NCBI GenBank assembly: GCA_948468385.1
Contig: CAOKHZ010000011.1
Coordinates: 1-64,000, forward strand
Source of the DNA: an uncultured Faecalicatena sp.
GTDB taxonomy: Bacteria; Bacillota; Clostridia; Lachnospirales; Lachnospiraceae
Direction of reading: 5' to 3'
DNA: 64,000 nt
Shown here in pieces: positions 33,781 through 42,108 of the stretch. The notes beneath the pieces were generated by a model. It had not been told where the DNA came from and ran no database searches. It was given only the letters and a program-made list of their open reading frames with translations. The first letter of the stretch is position 1. Every line of letters begins with the position of its first letter. The position numbers and the translations under genes are program-made.

Positions 33781-35163
33781 ATGAAAAAGAGGAAAGAAGG
33801 TTGGTGTGCAACTGGACCGGAACGGTTTACTTACGTATTATTTTTTGCAGGACAGCTTATTTCCAATGCCTTGGTCGGTTCATTCATTCTGACCTATTTG
33901 TTGAATTTGGGAATCAGCGAAGTCATAGCGGGGAGCATTCTTCTGTTACCCAAGATTTGGGATGCTGTAAATGACACGCTGTTTGGCTTCGTCGTGGACA
34001 AGGTAAAGTTCAAGAGAGGGCGTTTCGTCCCATGGATTCGCATATCATCCATTCTCATGCCGCTAGCCGTCATTTTTTTGTTTAGTGTACCATCCGGGTT
34101 GAGTGTGACCATGAAATGTGTCTGGGTGATTTTGGGTTATGTTTTATGGGATACTTGCTACACGATGAGTGATGCACCGATTTATGCGTTGAGCACCTCT
34201 ATGACAAACAATATGGACGAACGCACGTCCATTCTTTCTTATCGGGGTATTTCAGGCGCGCTAGGTGGTCTTGTTACGGCCATCGTGGTTCCACTTTTGT
34301 ATGGTTCGAATGGGGCAAATCTTGGATGGATGAAGACTGCCGTTGTTATGGGCGTGATTGCCGCCATCTGTATGCTTCCGGTCTCGTTTATCGCGAAAGA
34401 GCGATTTCATGGGGAAATAGAGGAAGAGGTTGGCTTCCGGGAACTGTTTTACGGATTGGTAAAAAATAAGAACTTGTTTGTCATCATCATTGTCCGTTTT
34501 TTGTTCTTGCTGACATTTACGCTAGAGGTATTAAGCCCGATATTTGCAATGTACGTCCTTGGTAATGAGACGATGGGGGCATTGATTACCATGATGATAT
34601 CCTTGCCGATGCTTATTTTGGCGATTGTTACGCCAATCCTTTGCCGCAGATTTGACAAGGTGCATTTGCTGGTATTTTTCATGGCGATATTCGTTGTTGG
34701 ATCCGTGATACAGTATTTTGTTGGATACGGCAACATGACGGCATTTTTGGTCATGAATGCGTTACGTTGTATTGGATATGGCGGGTTTACCGGACTTTCG
34801 TTCATGTTTGTTCCGGATTGTATCGAGTATGGCCAATATGCGACGGGGCATAGAAACGAAGGGGTCGCGTTCAGCCTGCAGACTTTTGTTGGCAAATTGA
34901 ATTCTGCATTGATTTCCACGGTGTCAGCGTATATGATAGCGGCGTTAGGATTTGACGCGACAAATGTCACGGAACAAGGAAAGGCAGGCGTGTGGTTTTG
35001 CTTTACGATATTTGCGGCTTTGGGATGTGTGGCGGCCATCCCGCTGCTTTTGAAAGCATATACATTGCGCGATAAGGACGTGGCGTGTATGATTGCCTGC
35101 AATAACGGGGAAATGACACGGGAAGAGTGCGAACAGAGGATAAATGAAAGAAAAAGAAAATGA
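33781..35163 (+). CDS. GPH-family sugar-cation symporter (MFS)
   Basis: A 460-residue major facilitator of the glycoside-pentoside-hexuronide type, with about 12 membrane helices. Visible signatures are LLPKIWDAVNDTLFGFVVD in the helix 2-3 loop, KRGRFVPWIRISSI, YALSTSMTNNMDERTSILSY and the C-terminal half motif MFVPDCIEYGQYATGHRNEG, all typical of MelB relatives. It probably takes in a short glycoside that the neighbouring esterase deacylates. GGAAAGGGGAAG precedes the ATG. The stop codon lies 22 bases before the esterase start, so both form an operon. Confidence 0.9.
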   Translation: MKKRKEGWCATGPERFTYVLFFAGQLISNALVGSFILTYLLNLGISEVIAGSILLLPKIWDAVNDTLFGFVVDKVKFKRGRFVPWIRISSILMPLAVIFLFSVPSGLSVTMKCVWVILGYVLWDTCYTMSDAPIYALSTSMTNNMDERTSILSYRGISGALGGLVTAIVVPLLYGSNGANLGWMKTAVVMGVIAAICMLPVSFIAKERFHGEIEEEVGFRELFYGLVKNKNLFVIIIVRFLFLLTFTLEVLSPIFAMYVLGNETMGALITMMISLPMLILAIVTPILCRRFDKVHLLVFFMAIFVVGSVIQYFVGYGNMTAFLVMNALRCIGYGGFTGLSFMFVPDCIEYGQYATGHRNEGVAFSLQTFVGKLNSALISTVSAYMIAALGFDATNVTEQGKAGVWFCFTIFAALGCVAAIPLLLKAYTLRDKDVACMIACNNGEMTREECEQRINERKRK

Positions 35164-35185
35164 GAAAAGAAAGGAAGCAGAAAGC

Positions 35186-36532
35186 ATGCATCAGGAACAA
35201 GTCAGTATCAATACGCCATGTGGCAGGCTGCTGGGAATTGACGAAGAGGGAGTGCATAAGTTCTTGGGGATAAGGTATGCCACGGCTGGGCGATGGGAAT
35301 ATCCGCAGGAGGTGACTGGTTGGGAGGGTACATATGAGGCGGTACGGTTTGGTGCTGCGCCGATACAGAAAAGAACATATATGGAAGTGGGAGGCAAGGA
35401 GAAGTCGGAGCATTACGAGCGGGAATTTATGAGCGGCGTGAAGTCGGAGTATTCAGAGGATTGTTTGTTTTTGAACGTCTGGACTCCCCGGGATGCCCAA
35501 AATTGTCCGGTACTCATCGTGTTATATGGAGGCGGGCTTCTTTCCGGACAGACCGACGAGTTGGAATTGGATGGAAGCAATCTGGCAAGGAGGGGCGTGG
35601 TCGTCGTCACGCTGAATTACCGGGTAAATATTTTTGGTTTTCTGGCAATGAAGGAATTGGCAGAAGAATACGGGAAAAGTGGAAACTATGGGTACTATGA
35701 TCAGCAAATGGCCATACAATGGGTTAGGCACAACATCCATGCATTTGGCGGTGATGTCTCGCGTATGACCATTATTGGGCAGTCGGCAGGAGCGGCAAGC
35801 GCAGAGACACAGATAAAGTCTCCACTGAACGAAGGTGTTTTTCAAGGAGCGATTATTCAGAGCAGCGCAGGTTTTTCAACAATGATAAAGGCCAAAGATG
35901 ACCGACAGAAGGTTTACGCGATGTGGCACGAAGTTTATATGCAAAGCGGGTGTTCCACGGTGAAAGAATTCAAAAACATGCCAACAAAGGAATTGTTTGA
36001 ATTGTTCGAGCGTGTGTCGGCAAAAAATCCGATTGCCTATGCGTCGGCCATATACGACGAGAATTTTACGGGAGAGGCGAAGAACAAGCCGTGTAAGACG
36101 AATATTATTTGTAGCGTCACTTCCGAAGACGTGGCACCCATCGTGCTATACGTCCTTTGCAGGGCATTGGCGAAGTCACAGAGGGGAAAAGCAGATACCT
36201 ATGGATATTATTTTAGCCGCCAGCTTCCAGGCGATGACCTTGGCGCATGGCATTCCAGTGACTTGTGGTACACGTATGGAAATTTGAAAAAATGCTGGAG
36301 GCCGTTTGAAGAGGAGGATATGGCATTGTCAGATAGGATGATGACGTATTTCGTCAATTTCATCAAGACGGGAAACCCTAACGCGGAAGGATTGGAGGAA
36401 TGGAAGCCGCTTACGAAGAAAGAAAAACGGTTCATGATGTTCGACATCAGAGCTTGCCGCATGGGAAAGCCGAGTCTGGGAAAGCTATTAAAAAATACAA
36501 TTTTCAAAAAAGGGCCGGGAATCGGGCTTTGA
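35186..36532 (+). CDS. Type B carboxylesterase
   Basis: A 448-residue alpha/beta hydrolase. The nucleophile is S200 in IIGQSAGAAS (GESAGA in most relatives; here Glu is Gln). The oxyanion segment is VLYGGGLLSGQ, EDCLFLNVWTP is the second carboxylesterase signature, the acid is probably in TSEDVAP, and the histidine is in LGAWHSSDLWYTYG. No signal peptide, so it acts on imported substrates, perhaps acyl or feruloyl esters on plant oligosaccharides. I chose ATG 35186, with AAGGAAG 8 bases before, over ATG 35144, which would overlap the transporter. Confidence 0.88.
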   Translation: MHQEQVSINTPCGRLLGIDEEGVHKFLGIRYATAGRWEYPQEVTGWEGTYEAVRFGAAPIQKRTYMEVGGKEKSEHYEREFMSGVKSEYSEDCLFLNVWTPRDAQNCPVLIVLYGGGLLSGQTDELELDGSNLARRGVVVVTLNYRVNIFGFLAMKELAEEYGKSGNYGYYDQQMAIQWVRHNIHAFGGDVSRMTIIGQSAGAASAETQIKSPLNEGVFQGAIIQSSAGFSTMIKAKDDRQKVYAMWHEVYMQSGCSTVKEFKNMPTKELFELFERVSAKNPIAYASAIYDENFTGEAKNKPCKTNIICSVTSEDVAPIVLYVLCRALAKSQRGKADTYGYYFSRQLPGDDLGAWHSSDLWYTYGNLKKCWRPFEEEDMALSDRMMTYFVNFIKTGNPNAEGLEEWKPLTKKEKRFMMFDIRACRMGKPSLGKLLKNTIFKKGPGIGL

Positions 36533-36556
36533 GAAAATTGGTTATTGAAAAAGGAA

Positions 36557-36593
36557 AAGGGGCATGGAAATTTTTGGAATTTCTATGCCCCTT
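36557..36593. terminator. Terminator of the GPH/esterase operon
   Basis: AAGGGGCATGGAAATT pairs with AATTTCTATGCCCCTT (one mismatch) over TTTGG. It is followed by GCTGTAATTTT. It lies between convergent genes and may serve both. Confidence 0.65.
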
Positions 36594-36651
36594 GCTGTAA
36601 TTTTATGGAAGTCCCGATATCCAGGCTACCACACCCTATTGTTTATGTACC

Positions 36652-37833
36652 TTAGAAGTCTACTTCCGTTCCGTAGAAGGTGCACTTAAACAGCTTCGCC
36701 ATCTGTTCCGGCGTGATGCTTCTCGGATTGGAGCCTGTGCAGGCATCGCCAACGGCATTCGCCGCGATGGCATCTAATTTCTCAAGGAACTCGTCTTCCT
36801 TTACGCCAAATTCCTGAATCGTCTTCGGGATGTTCATGGCGCGGTTGAAGGATTCAATCTTTTCAATCAACGCGTTTACCTGGGCTTTTTCGGAGGTTCC
36901 GCCAAGGCCGACTCTTCTTGCGATGTCGGCGTATCTTCTCATGGCCTCCGGCTCATGCGCGTTGTATTTGATGACATACGGCAAATAAATGGCGTTCGCG
37001 CAACCGTGCGGGATATGTCCGGTCGAAAATGCCGCTCCGGTCTTGTGTGCCATGGAGTGAACGATGCCGAGCAACGCGTTTGAGAATGCCTGACCTGCCA
37101 GACACTGTGCGTAGTGCATCTGCTCCCTCGCGTCCAAATCCTTGTTGTAGGAAGCCGGGAGATAGTCAAATACCATCTCGATTGCCTTGATGGCAAGCGG
37201 ATCCGTGAACGGGCTGTTGAGCGTGGAGACATATGCCTCGATGGCGTGCGTCAAAGCGTCCATGCCGGTATAGGCAACCTGCTTGATCGGAAGGCTTTCT
37301 ACCAATGCCGGGTCAACGATGGCAACGTCCGGCGTGATTTCAAAGTCGGCCAGAGGATACTTGATGCCCTTTGCATAGTCCGTGATAACGGAGAATGCCG
37401 TCACTTCCGTCGCGGTACCTGACGTGGACGGGATGGCACAGAACTGAGCCTTCGTTCTCAATTTCGGGAAGTTGAAAGGCGTGCACAGATCCTCGAACGT
37501 GGTTTCCGGATACTCGTAAAACGCCCACATGGCCTTTGCCGCGTCAATCGGGGAACCGCCGCCGATGGCAACAATCCAATCCGGCTGAAAATCCGTCATG
37601 GCTTTTGCGCCTTTCATGACGGTTTCTACGGACGGATCCGGCTCAACGCCCTCAAAAAAGGCGACTTCTATGCCTGCTTCTTTCAAATAGCTTTCCGTCT
37701 TGTCCAAAAAGCCGCCTTTTCTCATGGAGCTGCCGCCAGATACGACGATGGCTTTCTTACCTGAAAGGTTCTTTAAGTTTGCCAACGCGTCTTTTCCATA
37801 GTACAAATCTCTTGGTAATGTAAATCTTCCCAT
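36652..37833 (-). CDS. Iron-containing alcohol dehydrogenase
   Basis: A 393-residue type III alcohol dehydrogenase, NAD(P)H-dependent. The nucleotide-binding region has IVAIGGGSPIDAAKAMW. Metal ligands are the Asp and His in YTGMDALTHAIEAYVS and the two His in IVHSMAHKTGAAFSTGHIPHG. It resembles butanol dehydrogenase-like enzymes; whether it makes alcohols or 1,2-propanediol (a product of rhamnose use) is unknown. AAGGAGG precedes the ATG at 37833. Single gene on the minus strand. Confidence 0.92.
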   Translation of the reverse strand: MGRFTLPRDLYYGKDALANLKNLSGKKAIVVSGGSSMRKGGFLDKTESYLKEAGIEVAFFEGVEPDPSVETVMKGAKAMTDFQPDWIVAIGGGSPIDAAKAMWAFYEYPETTFEDLCTPFNFPKLRTKAQFCAIPSTSGTATEVTAFSVITDYAKGIKYPLADFEITPDVAIVDPALVESLPIKQVAYTGMDALTHAIEAYVSTLNSPFTDPLAIKAIEMVFDYLPASYNKDLDAREQMHYAQCLAGQAFSNALLGIVHSMAHKTGAAFSTGHIPHGCANAIYLPYVIKYNAHEPEAMRRYADIARRVGLGGTSEKAQVNALIEKIESFNRAMNIPKTIQEFGVKEDEFLEKLDAIAANAVGDACTGSNPRSITPEQMAKLFKCTFYGTEVDF

Positions 37834-37869
37834 TTTTTTGTCCTCCTTAGACATGAATACGTTAATTTT

Positions 37870-38076
37870 TTAACACGAATATTTTACCACTTTTGTAGAA
37901 AAAAAACAAGAGAGGGAAAGCATGTTTTGTGAAAAATTTACCAAAGAAAAAATATTTGTATAATCAAATTTTTCACGCATAATAATAGAAATGAATTGTT
38001 CTGCTTCTACGATTCCCATCGCTTCTGTTAAACACTTCATACCTTTATTCATGATTTCAACGGTGCTTGTAGTCAT
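37870..38076 (-). pseudogene. Truncated partner of PIN-type toxin
   Basis: A 68-codon frame starting MTTSTVEIMNKGMKCLTEAM. From memory, full-length relatives in Lachnospiraceae begin similarly (xSTIEIMxxGMxCLxxxLGxxEAEQFIS) and continue after REKFDYT with W-Q-R-E-Y. Here the frame runs after FDYT into unrelated hydrophobic residues. GGAGG precedes the ATG. It lies 29 bases after the truncated PIN gene, so the pair is likely a decayed toxin-antitoxin-like locus. Confidence 0.55.
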
Positions 38077-38105
38077 CTTATTCAACCTCCGTTTCCATAA
38101 TAAAT

Positions 38106-38339
38106 TCAATAGGAGTAACCATTATTGCTATCAATAAAATCGAAAATCACATTACGTCTCATTTCAAACGGATTATTATTGCATTCATATCGGAGCATGT
38201 ATGATGTGACTAAATTAAATTTTTTATTTTTAATCAGCGTTTGAATATGAAGTTTGGCCTGGGTTTCAAGGGAAATTTTTAGCTGTGATTGATCATCGTA
38301 TGGTCTATTATAACAACACATGTCAAGATATATTCTCAC
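38106..38339 (-). pseudogene. Truncated PIN-domain (VapC-like) toxin
   Basis: A 77-residue frame starting GTG: MRIYLDMCCYNRPYDDQSQL, which is the strand-1 Asp motif of PIN nucleases of this subfamily. It continues with KLHIQTLIKNKKFNLVTSY and CNNNPFEMRRN, then stops after NNGYSY. A working PIN domain needs about 130-150 residues and later acidic residues, which are missing. It is probably inactive. AGGTGAGATA precedes the start. Confidence 0.6.
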
Positions 38340-38469
38340 TATCTCACCTCGTATATAAATTGTTGAAAGCAAATGCAACATGAAGACTTACTGGTAGAAT
38401 ATCATAAATTTATTTGATTTTCCAGAAGATTTTTATTTGTTTATAGTTTTATTTTCCCAATAGAAACAT

Positions 38470-38840
38470 CAATTGCCAAAATCCATGCACAAGTCAGGAG
38501 CCGAGTATGGTTGTTCCTATATTATAGAAAAATTGCCGGTACATTACCAATATAGGGGACGAGGTCGCGAAATACCACTTGTACCATAGGTATGTCCGGG
38601 TTAATGTAAAACATGTTAATAGAATCGGTGCCGCCTAAAAAGGTGTTTATGGAGAATGCGACAAGGCAACAAAAAAGGTAGATGCCGGTGCCGCCCTAAA
38701 ATGCGCGGCGTTTTAGACGTTTATGGCTCTTTAAACAAGTACGGTGGTCTGAAAATATGCGGCGGGAGGCAGGGGCGGAAGCCCCCAATGCGGCTGCTGA
38801 TAATCCGATGATAATCATCAGGACGTGCCACATATCCATC
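38470..38840 (-). pseudogene. Remnant of a YwaF-family membrane protein gene
   Basis: This stretch is recognisably related to the intact gene at 57540-58253. CCACTTGTACCAT and GGGTTAATGTAAAACATGTT are shared word for word, and similarity runs from the CCAAAAT at about 38478 to GGACGTGCCACAT at about 38830. It has frame disruptions and an extra 30-50 bases near 38700-38790. The N-terminal half is missing. It is a decayed second copy about 19 kb from the intact gene. Confidence 0.75.
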
Positions 38841-39413
38841 TTGGTGAACTCTTGCAAGTGCCTGCCTTTTTAAAGGATTTGGGAATCCAGCCGCGTATCG
38901 AAATGAAGATGGAGACGGAAGGAATTGCGGACATCATTACCGCCACCAGGCAAGATGACGGGGAGCGAATGATACGCAGTCATTTTAGTGAGGAGGCAAA
39001 ATGGATTTCGTTATCGCGGGCGACGGGCCAGGCGAGCATGCCCGCGAGCACATTTGGCGATTGTCGCGAGAGCGAACTGCGCCCATGGCACGAATTATCC
39101 TGCAAAGCAAAAACATTTGCCCCGCAGGATAATGAGGATGCGCACGGCCGCATAAGGAAATCTGCCGTGGGTATAAATTCGGATTTTGAGCAATTTGTGG
39201 GGCGCGGCCATTATTATGGGAAAGTGGACGAAGCGGACTTCGTGTTCCAGACGGTGATGCCTTTTACACAAAAGAGCTATGGAATGTGGGGGAAATGTGG
39301 AATCGAGATTCGGTGAGGGGAATAAAGCGTGGAGTTCTTCCGCGACGAATGGCAATGCGCGCCGCGCGGGCGCGCATTGTAACAGAGAATTTAAATTCCC
39401 GTTTAGACAAGTG
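38841..39413. other. Unassigned DNA, probably degraded coding sequence
   Basis: A + strand frame is open at 38825-39316 (about 163 codons) but has no ribosome site, no recognisable motif and starts inside the YwaF remnant. The composition looks like decayed coding DNA. A strong hairpin CAATGCGCGC/GCGCGCATTG (39353-39379) and a 12-base palindrome GAATTTAAATTC (39387-39398) lie at its right end, just beyond the degV stop. Confidence 0.4.
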
Positions 39414-40250
39414 CTATTGACGAACGAAGACGACCCCGAACGCCCCTGGTCCGACGTGCGTGCCGATGGTCGGTCCAATCTGCATTTGTTTTGCCACTGA
39501 GACTCCCGCCTGCGAGAGCTTTTCCTGAAAATGTTCGCAGTTCTTTGTCCCATAAGAGTAAATCGCGTAGACGGGGAAACGGGAATCTATCTCCAATTCC
39601 CCTAGATATTGGAGTATCTGGGAGATGGCCTTATTTTTGCCCAGAGCCTTGCCAAGGAGCGTGACCTCGCCCTGCTCGCTGACCGTGATAATCGGCTTGA
39701 TGTTGGCCAGTTGTCCGATTGCGGCCGTCGTCTTGCTGATGCGCCCCCCGCGGGCGAGGTACTCGAGCGTGTCAAGAGCCGCGTACACTTTGACCTTGGA
39801 CTTCATGGCTTCGATTGTCTCAACGATTTCTTCCGCCGTCTTTTTCTTTTCCGCCAGTTCCAGTGCGTAATCGGCCATGATTTTGATGTTGAAAGTGGCG
39901 CTTAAGGAGTCGATGAGGAAAATGCGCTCGTAACCCACCATCTGCTTTGCCAGCACCGCGCTCTGGTATGTACCGCTCAACGCCGACGAGAGGAGGATGC
40001 AAACCAAGTCGTCGTGATTTTCCTTTGCATCTTTGAAAATGTCAAGAAATTCCTGCGGTGAGGGCTGCGAGGTCTGCGGGAACGCCCTGCTCTCCTTTAG
40101 CATCTCGTAAAACCGGTCGCGTTCTAAGTTTTGTCCTTCGAAATACGTCTCGTCCCCAATGGCAATGCCGATTGGCGCGAGTTCCAAGTGTTTTTCTTTG
40201 ATTTCTTCCATTAGGTAATCGGAAGAAGAATCTACGAGTATACGAATCAT
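39414..40250 (-). CDS. DegV family fatty-acid-binding protein
   Basis: A 278-residue protein of the DegV/FakB type, which binds fatty acids and presents them to a fatty acid kinase. The family start is IRILVDSSSDYL, the first lipid-contact region ESRAFPQTSQPSPQEFLDIF, then CILLSSALSGTYQSA, and DTLEYLARGGRISKTTA. The C-terminal GPTIGTHVGPGAFGVVF is also conserved. It overlaps the marR gene by 4 bases (ATGA), so it is translationally coupled and under the same MarR control. The FakA kinase is not in the window. Confidence 0.93.
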   Translation of the reverse strand: MIRILVDSSSDYLMEEIKEKHLELAPIGIAIGDETYFEGQNLERDRFYEMLKESRAFPQTSQPSPQEFLDIFKDAKENHDDLVCILLSSALSGTYQSAVLAKQMVGYERIFLIDSLSATFNIKIMADYALELAEKKKTAEEIVETIEAMKSKVKVYAALDTLEYLARGGRISKTTAAIGQLANIKPIITVSEQGEVTLLGKALGKNKAISQILQYLGELEIDSRFPVYAIYSYGTKNCEHFQEKLSQAGVSVAKQMQIGPTIGTHVGPGAFGVVFVRQ

Positions 40251-40687
40251 TGTATGACCTTTCCGGCAGCGTCAGCAATCAGACGAAAGAGCGCAAGTGC
40301 ATCCTCTGCCTTTTCCTTTCCAATAGTAGTGACCAGTTCGTCAATGATTTGCAGGACTTTTTCATGCTGCTTTTCGTAAATGTCCATTTGCCCCAGTTCG
40401 AGCTTTACATGAATCTGCCGCTTGTCAGAGGTGGAACGTTCGCGGACAATCAGTCCTTTCTTCTCCATGCAGGTGAGTGTGCGGTTCATCTGCGATTTCT
40501 GCATCTTCGTCATCCGGCAAAGGTCCGTGGCGGTCAGCCATTGTTCGGACTGTTGTAAATGATGACGATAGAGCAAGTGGCAGATGAGGGATTCATTATA
40601 AGGCAGATCAAGGGAAATCCGGTCATTGTTAATCGCCATGGAAATGTTGAGCCATGCTTGTAATAATTCTTCATTTATAGCATCCAT
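40247..40687 (-). CDS. MarR family transcriptional regulator
   Basis: A 146-residue winged-helix repressor. The DNA-binding part is WLTATDLCRMTKMQKSQMNR then TLTCMEKKGLIVRERSTSDK and RQIHVKLE, the recognition helix and the wing. It overlaps degV by 4 bases. A lipid-binding partner suggests that it may sense fatty acids. The frame extends upstream to 40792, but AGGAGG is placed just before the ATG at 40687. A dyad upstream is a likely autoregulatory operator. Confidence 0.9.
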   Translation of the reverse strand: MDAINEELLQAWLNISMAINNDRISLDLPYNESLICHLLYRHHLQQSEQWLTATDLCRMTKMQKSQMNRTLTCMEKKGLIVRERSTSDKRQIHVKLELGQMDIYEKQHEKVLQIIDELVTTIGKEKAEDALALFRLIADAAGKVIQ

Positions 40688-40701
40688 GAAAAACCTCCTG
40701 A

Positions 40702-40736
40702 TAGTACACAAAGTGAACTGTTCGCAAAGTATACTA
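40702..40736. promoter_or_regulatory. Candidate MarR operator
   Basis: A 35-base imperfect dyad centred exactly on base 40719, with outer arms TAGTA/TACTA and inner arms GAAC/GTTC. It lies 15 bases before the marR start, where a repressor could block transcription. Read in both directions the arms also share an AAAGT motif. Confidence 0.5.
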
Positions 40737-40903
40737 TCATGAGATTGAATGTTTGTCAAGAAGAAATGAAATATTAACGTGGAAGCTTGCAACGCTTAAT
40801 TCCTTGTTTCTCCACCCCGTGAAAAGTGACAATATTTTCATTTTCTTGTGAAAGCCACTTGAAATTTTCTGGCGATGCCCTACAATGAAAGGAGAGGCAG
40901 CTT

Positions 40904-41806
40904 ATGATGAGTCGAAAATTGCAGGAATTGAATCTATTGGATGACTTTTTGTTTGGAAAGCTGGTCACCTATCCGGGAATGGGCGAGCAATTTTGCAGGC
41001 AATTGATTAGCGTCATCCTTGGCGTGGAATTGAAACGGGTGAAAATCGTTCCACAGAAGGTGTACTATGGGGCGGACGTGGACATGCACGGGGCGCGCCT
41101 TGACGTTTACATCGAAGAGGAGGAAAAGGAACTAAGCGGTACGTTGTTTGATTTTGAACCAGATAAGAGTACCAATGCCGGGTAGAGAAAATTTCTCCCG
41201 CAAAGGGCGAGATTCTACCATGCGGTGTTGGATCAGGAATGTCTTAAATCGGGGGAAGAGTTTGAGAATTTGAAACGGGTGGTGGTCATCCTCATGATGC
41301 CGTATGACCCGTTTGGATACGACCACATGGTGTACACGATTCGGAATCGGTGCGAGGAATTACCCGACATGCCATATGACGACGGTGCCAAGACGATATT
41401 CTTGTATACCAAAGGTAAAAAGGGCAATCCCTCCAAGCAACTCCAGGAACTTTTACATTACATGGAAGATTCCACGGAGGAAAACGCTTGCAACAACACG
41501 CTAAAGGACATTCACAAAATGGTGACAAAGGTAAAACATAACAAGGAGGTGTCGATAGAGTATATGAAGCTATTTGAACGAGAAAAAATGATATACGAAG
41601 ATGGGCTTGAACAAGGAATCGAGCAAGGAATCGAACAAGGTATCGAGCAAGGAATCCGAATTGTGATTGCTGATAATTTAGAATTGGGTATTCCTATTGA
41701 TAAAATTAAGGTCAAGTTGCAGAAGAATTTTGAAGTGAGCGAGACGAAGGTACAAGAATATTTGGATGCCTATTTTGCCACGGCTGCACGCTCGGATACG
41801 TTCTAA
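40904..41806 (+). pseudogene. Rpn-type PD-(D/E)XK nuclease gene with in-frame amber stop
   Basis: The sequence encodes a 300-codon protein of the Rpn/YhgA-like recombination-promoting nuclease (transposase-like) family. It is interrupted by TAG at 41183-41185; the frame is the same on both sides. The first part has MMSRKLQELNLLDDFLFGKL, GARLDVYIEEEEK (catalytic-type Asp) and FDFEPDKS. After the stop come RKFLPQRARFYHAVLDQECL, VVVILMMPYDPFGYDHMVYT and CEELPDMPYDDGAKTIFLYT, all family hallmarks. The C-terminus has a GIEQ tandem repeat. A single C-to-T change (CAG to TAG) would explain the stop. Strong AGGAGAGG precedes the ATG. Confidence 0.8.
41607..41655 (+). repeat. Tandem 12-base repeats in the Rpn-type gene
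   Basis: About four copies of GGAATCGAGCAA or close variants, encoding repeated GIEQ. Such Gln/Gly/Glu repeats near the C-terminus are usual in this nuclease family and can vary in number by slippage. Confidence 0.7.
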
Positions 41807-41871
41807 TATCGTTTAGAGTTGGCAAAAATCCCTTTTTTTATTCTTACTAAGACATGGTAATTCTATTTATG

Positions 41872-41918
41872 AAAACGCCCCCTCTCCCGAGTTGAGTGGG
41901 AGGGTGGGGCGTTTTTTT
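41872..41918 (+). terminator. Strong intrinsic terminator
   Basis: AACGCCCC-CTCTCCC pairs with GGGAGGGTGGGGCGTT around GAGTTGAGT, followed by TTTTT. It closes the Rpn-type unit before the GH3 promoter. Confidence 0.85.
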
Positions 41919-41959
41919 GCAGTCTATGCCCTATCCCCCTGCAATCCGTGCACATGCTA

Positions 41960-41987
41960 TTGTCAAATAGAAAATATTCGGTAAAAT
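41960..41987 (+). promoter_or_regulatory. Promoter for membrane-anchored GH3 operon
   Basis: TTGTCA, 16 bases, TAAAAT, with a leader of about 120 bases before the start codon. Between 41919 and 42108 nothing else is seen. Confidence 0.5.
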
Positions 41988-42108
41988 AAGATTATAAGTT
42001 ATAAAGATCGTAATTACGGAAATATTTTCTAAGGAAAATAGGGCAATCTTATAACATGTATAACATGTGTCTGCGCGGGCGCAAAGAAAAAGAGGAGGTA
42101 GAGTAAGA

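Noticed and set aside
38825-39316. Possible 163-residue gene on the + strand
   Set aside because: Starts within the YwaF remnant, no ribosome site, no family motif; kept only as unassigned DNA.
41607-41655. Tandem repeats that could suggest a CRISPR array
   Set aside because: The 12-base units lie head to tail without spacers, inside a coding frame giving GIEQ repeats.
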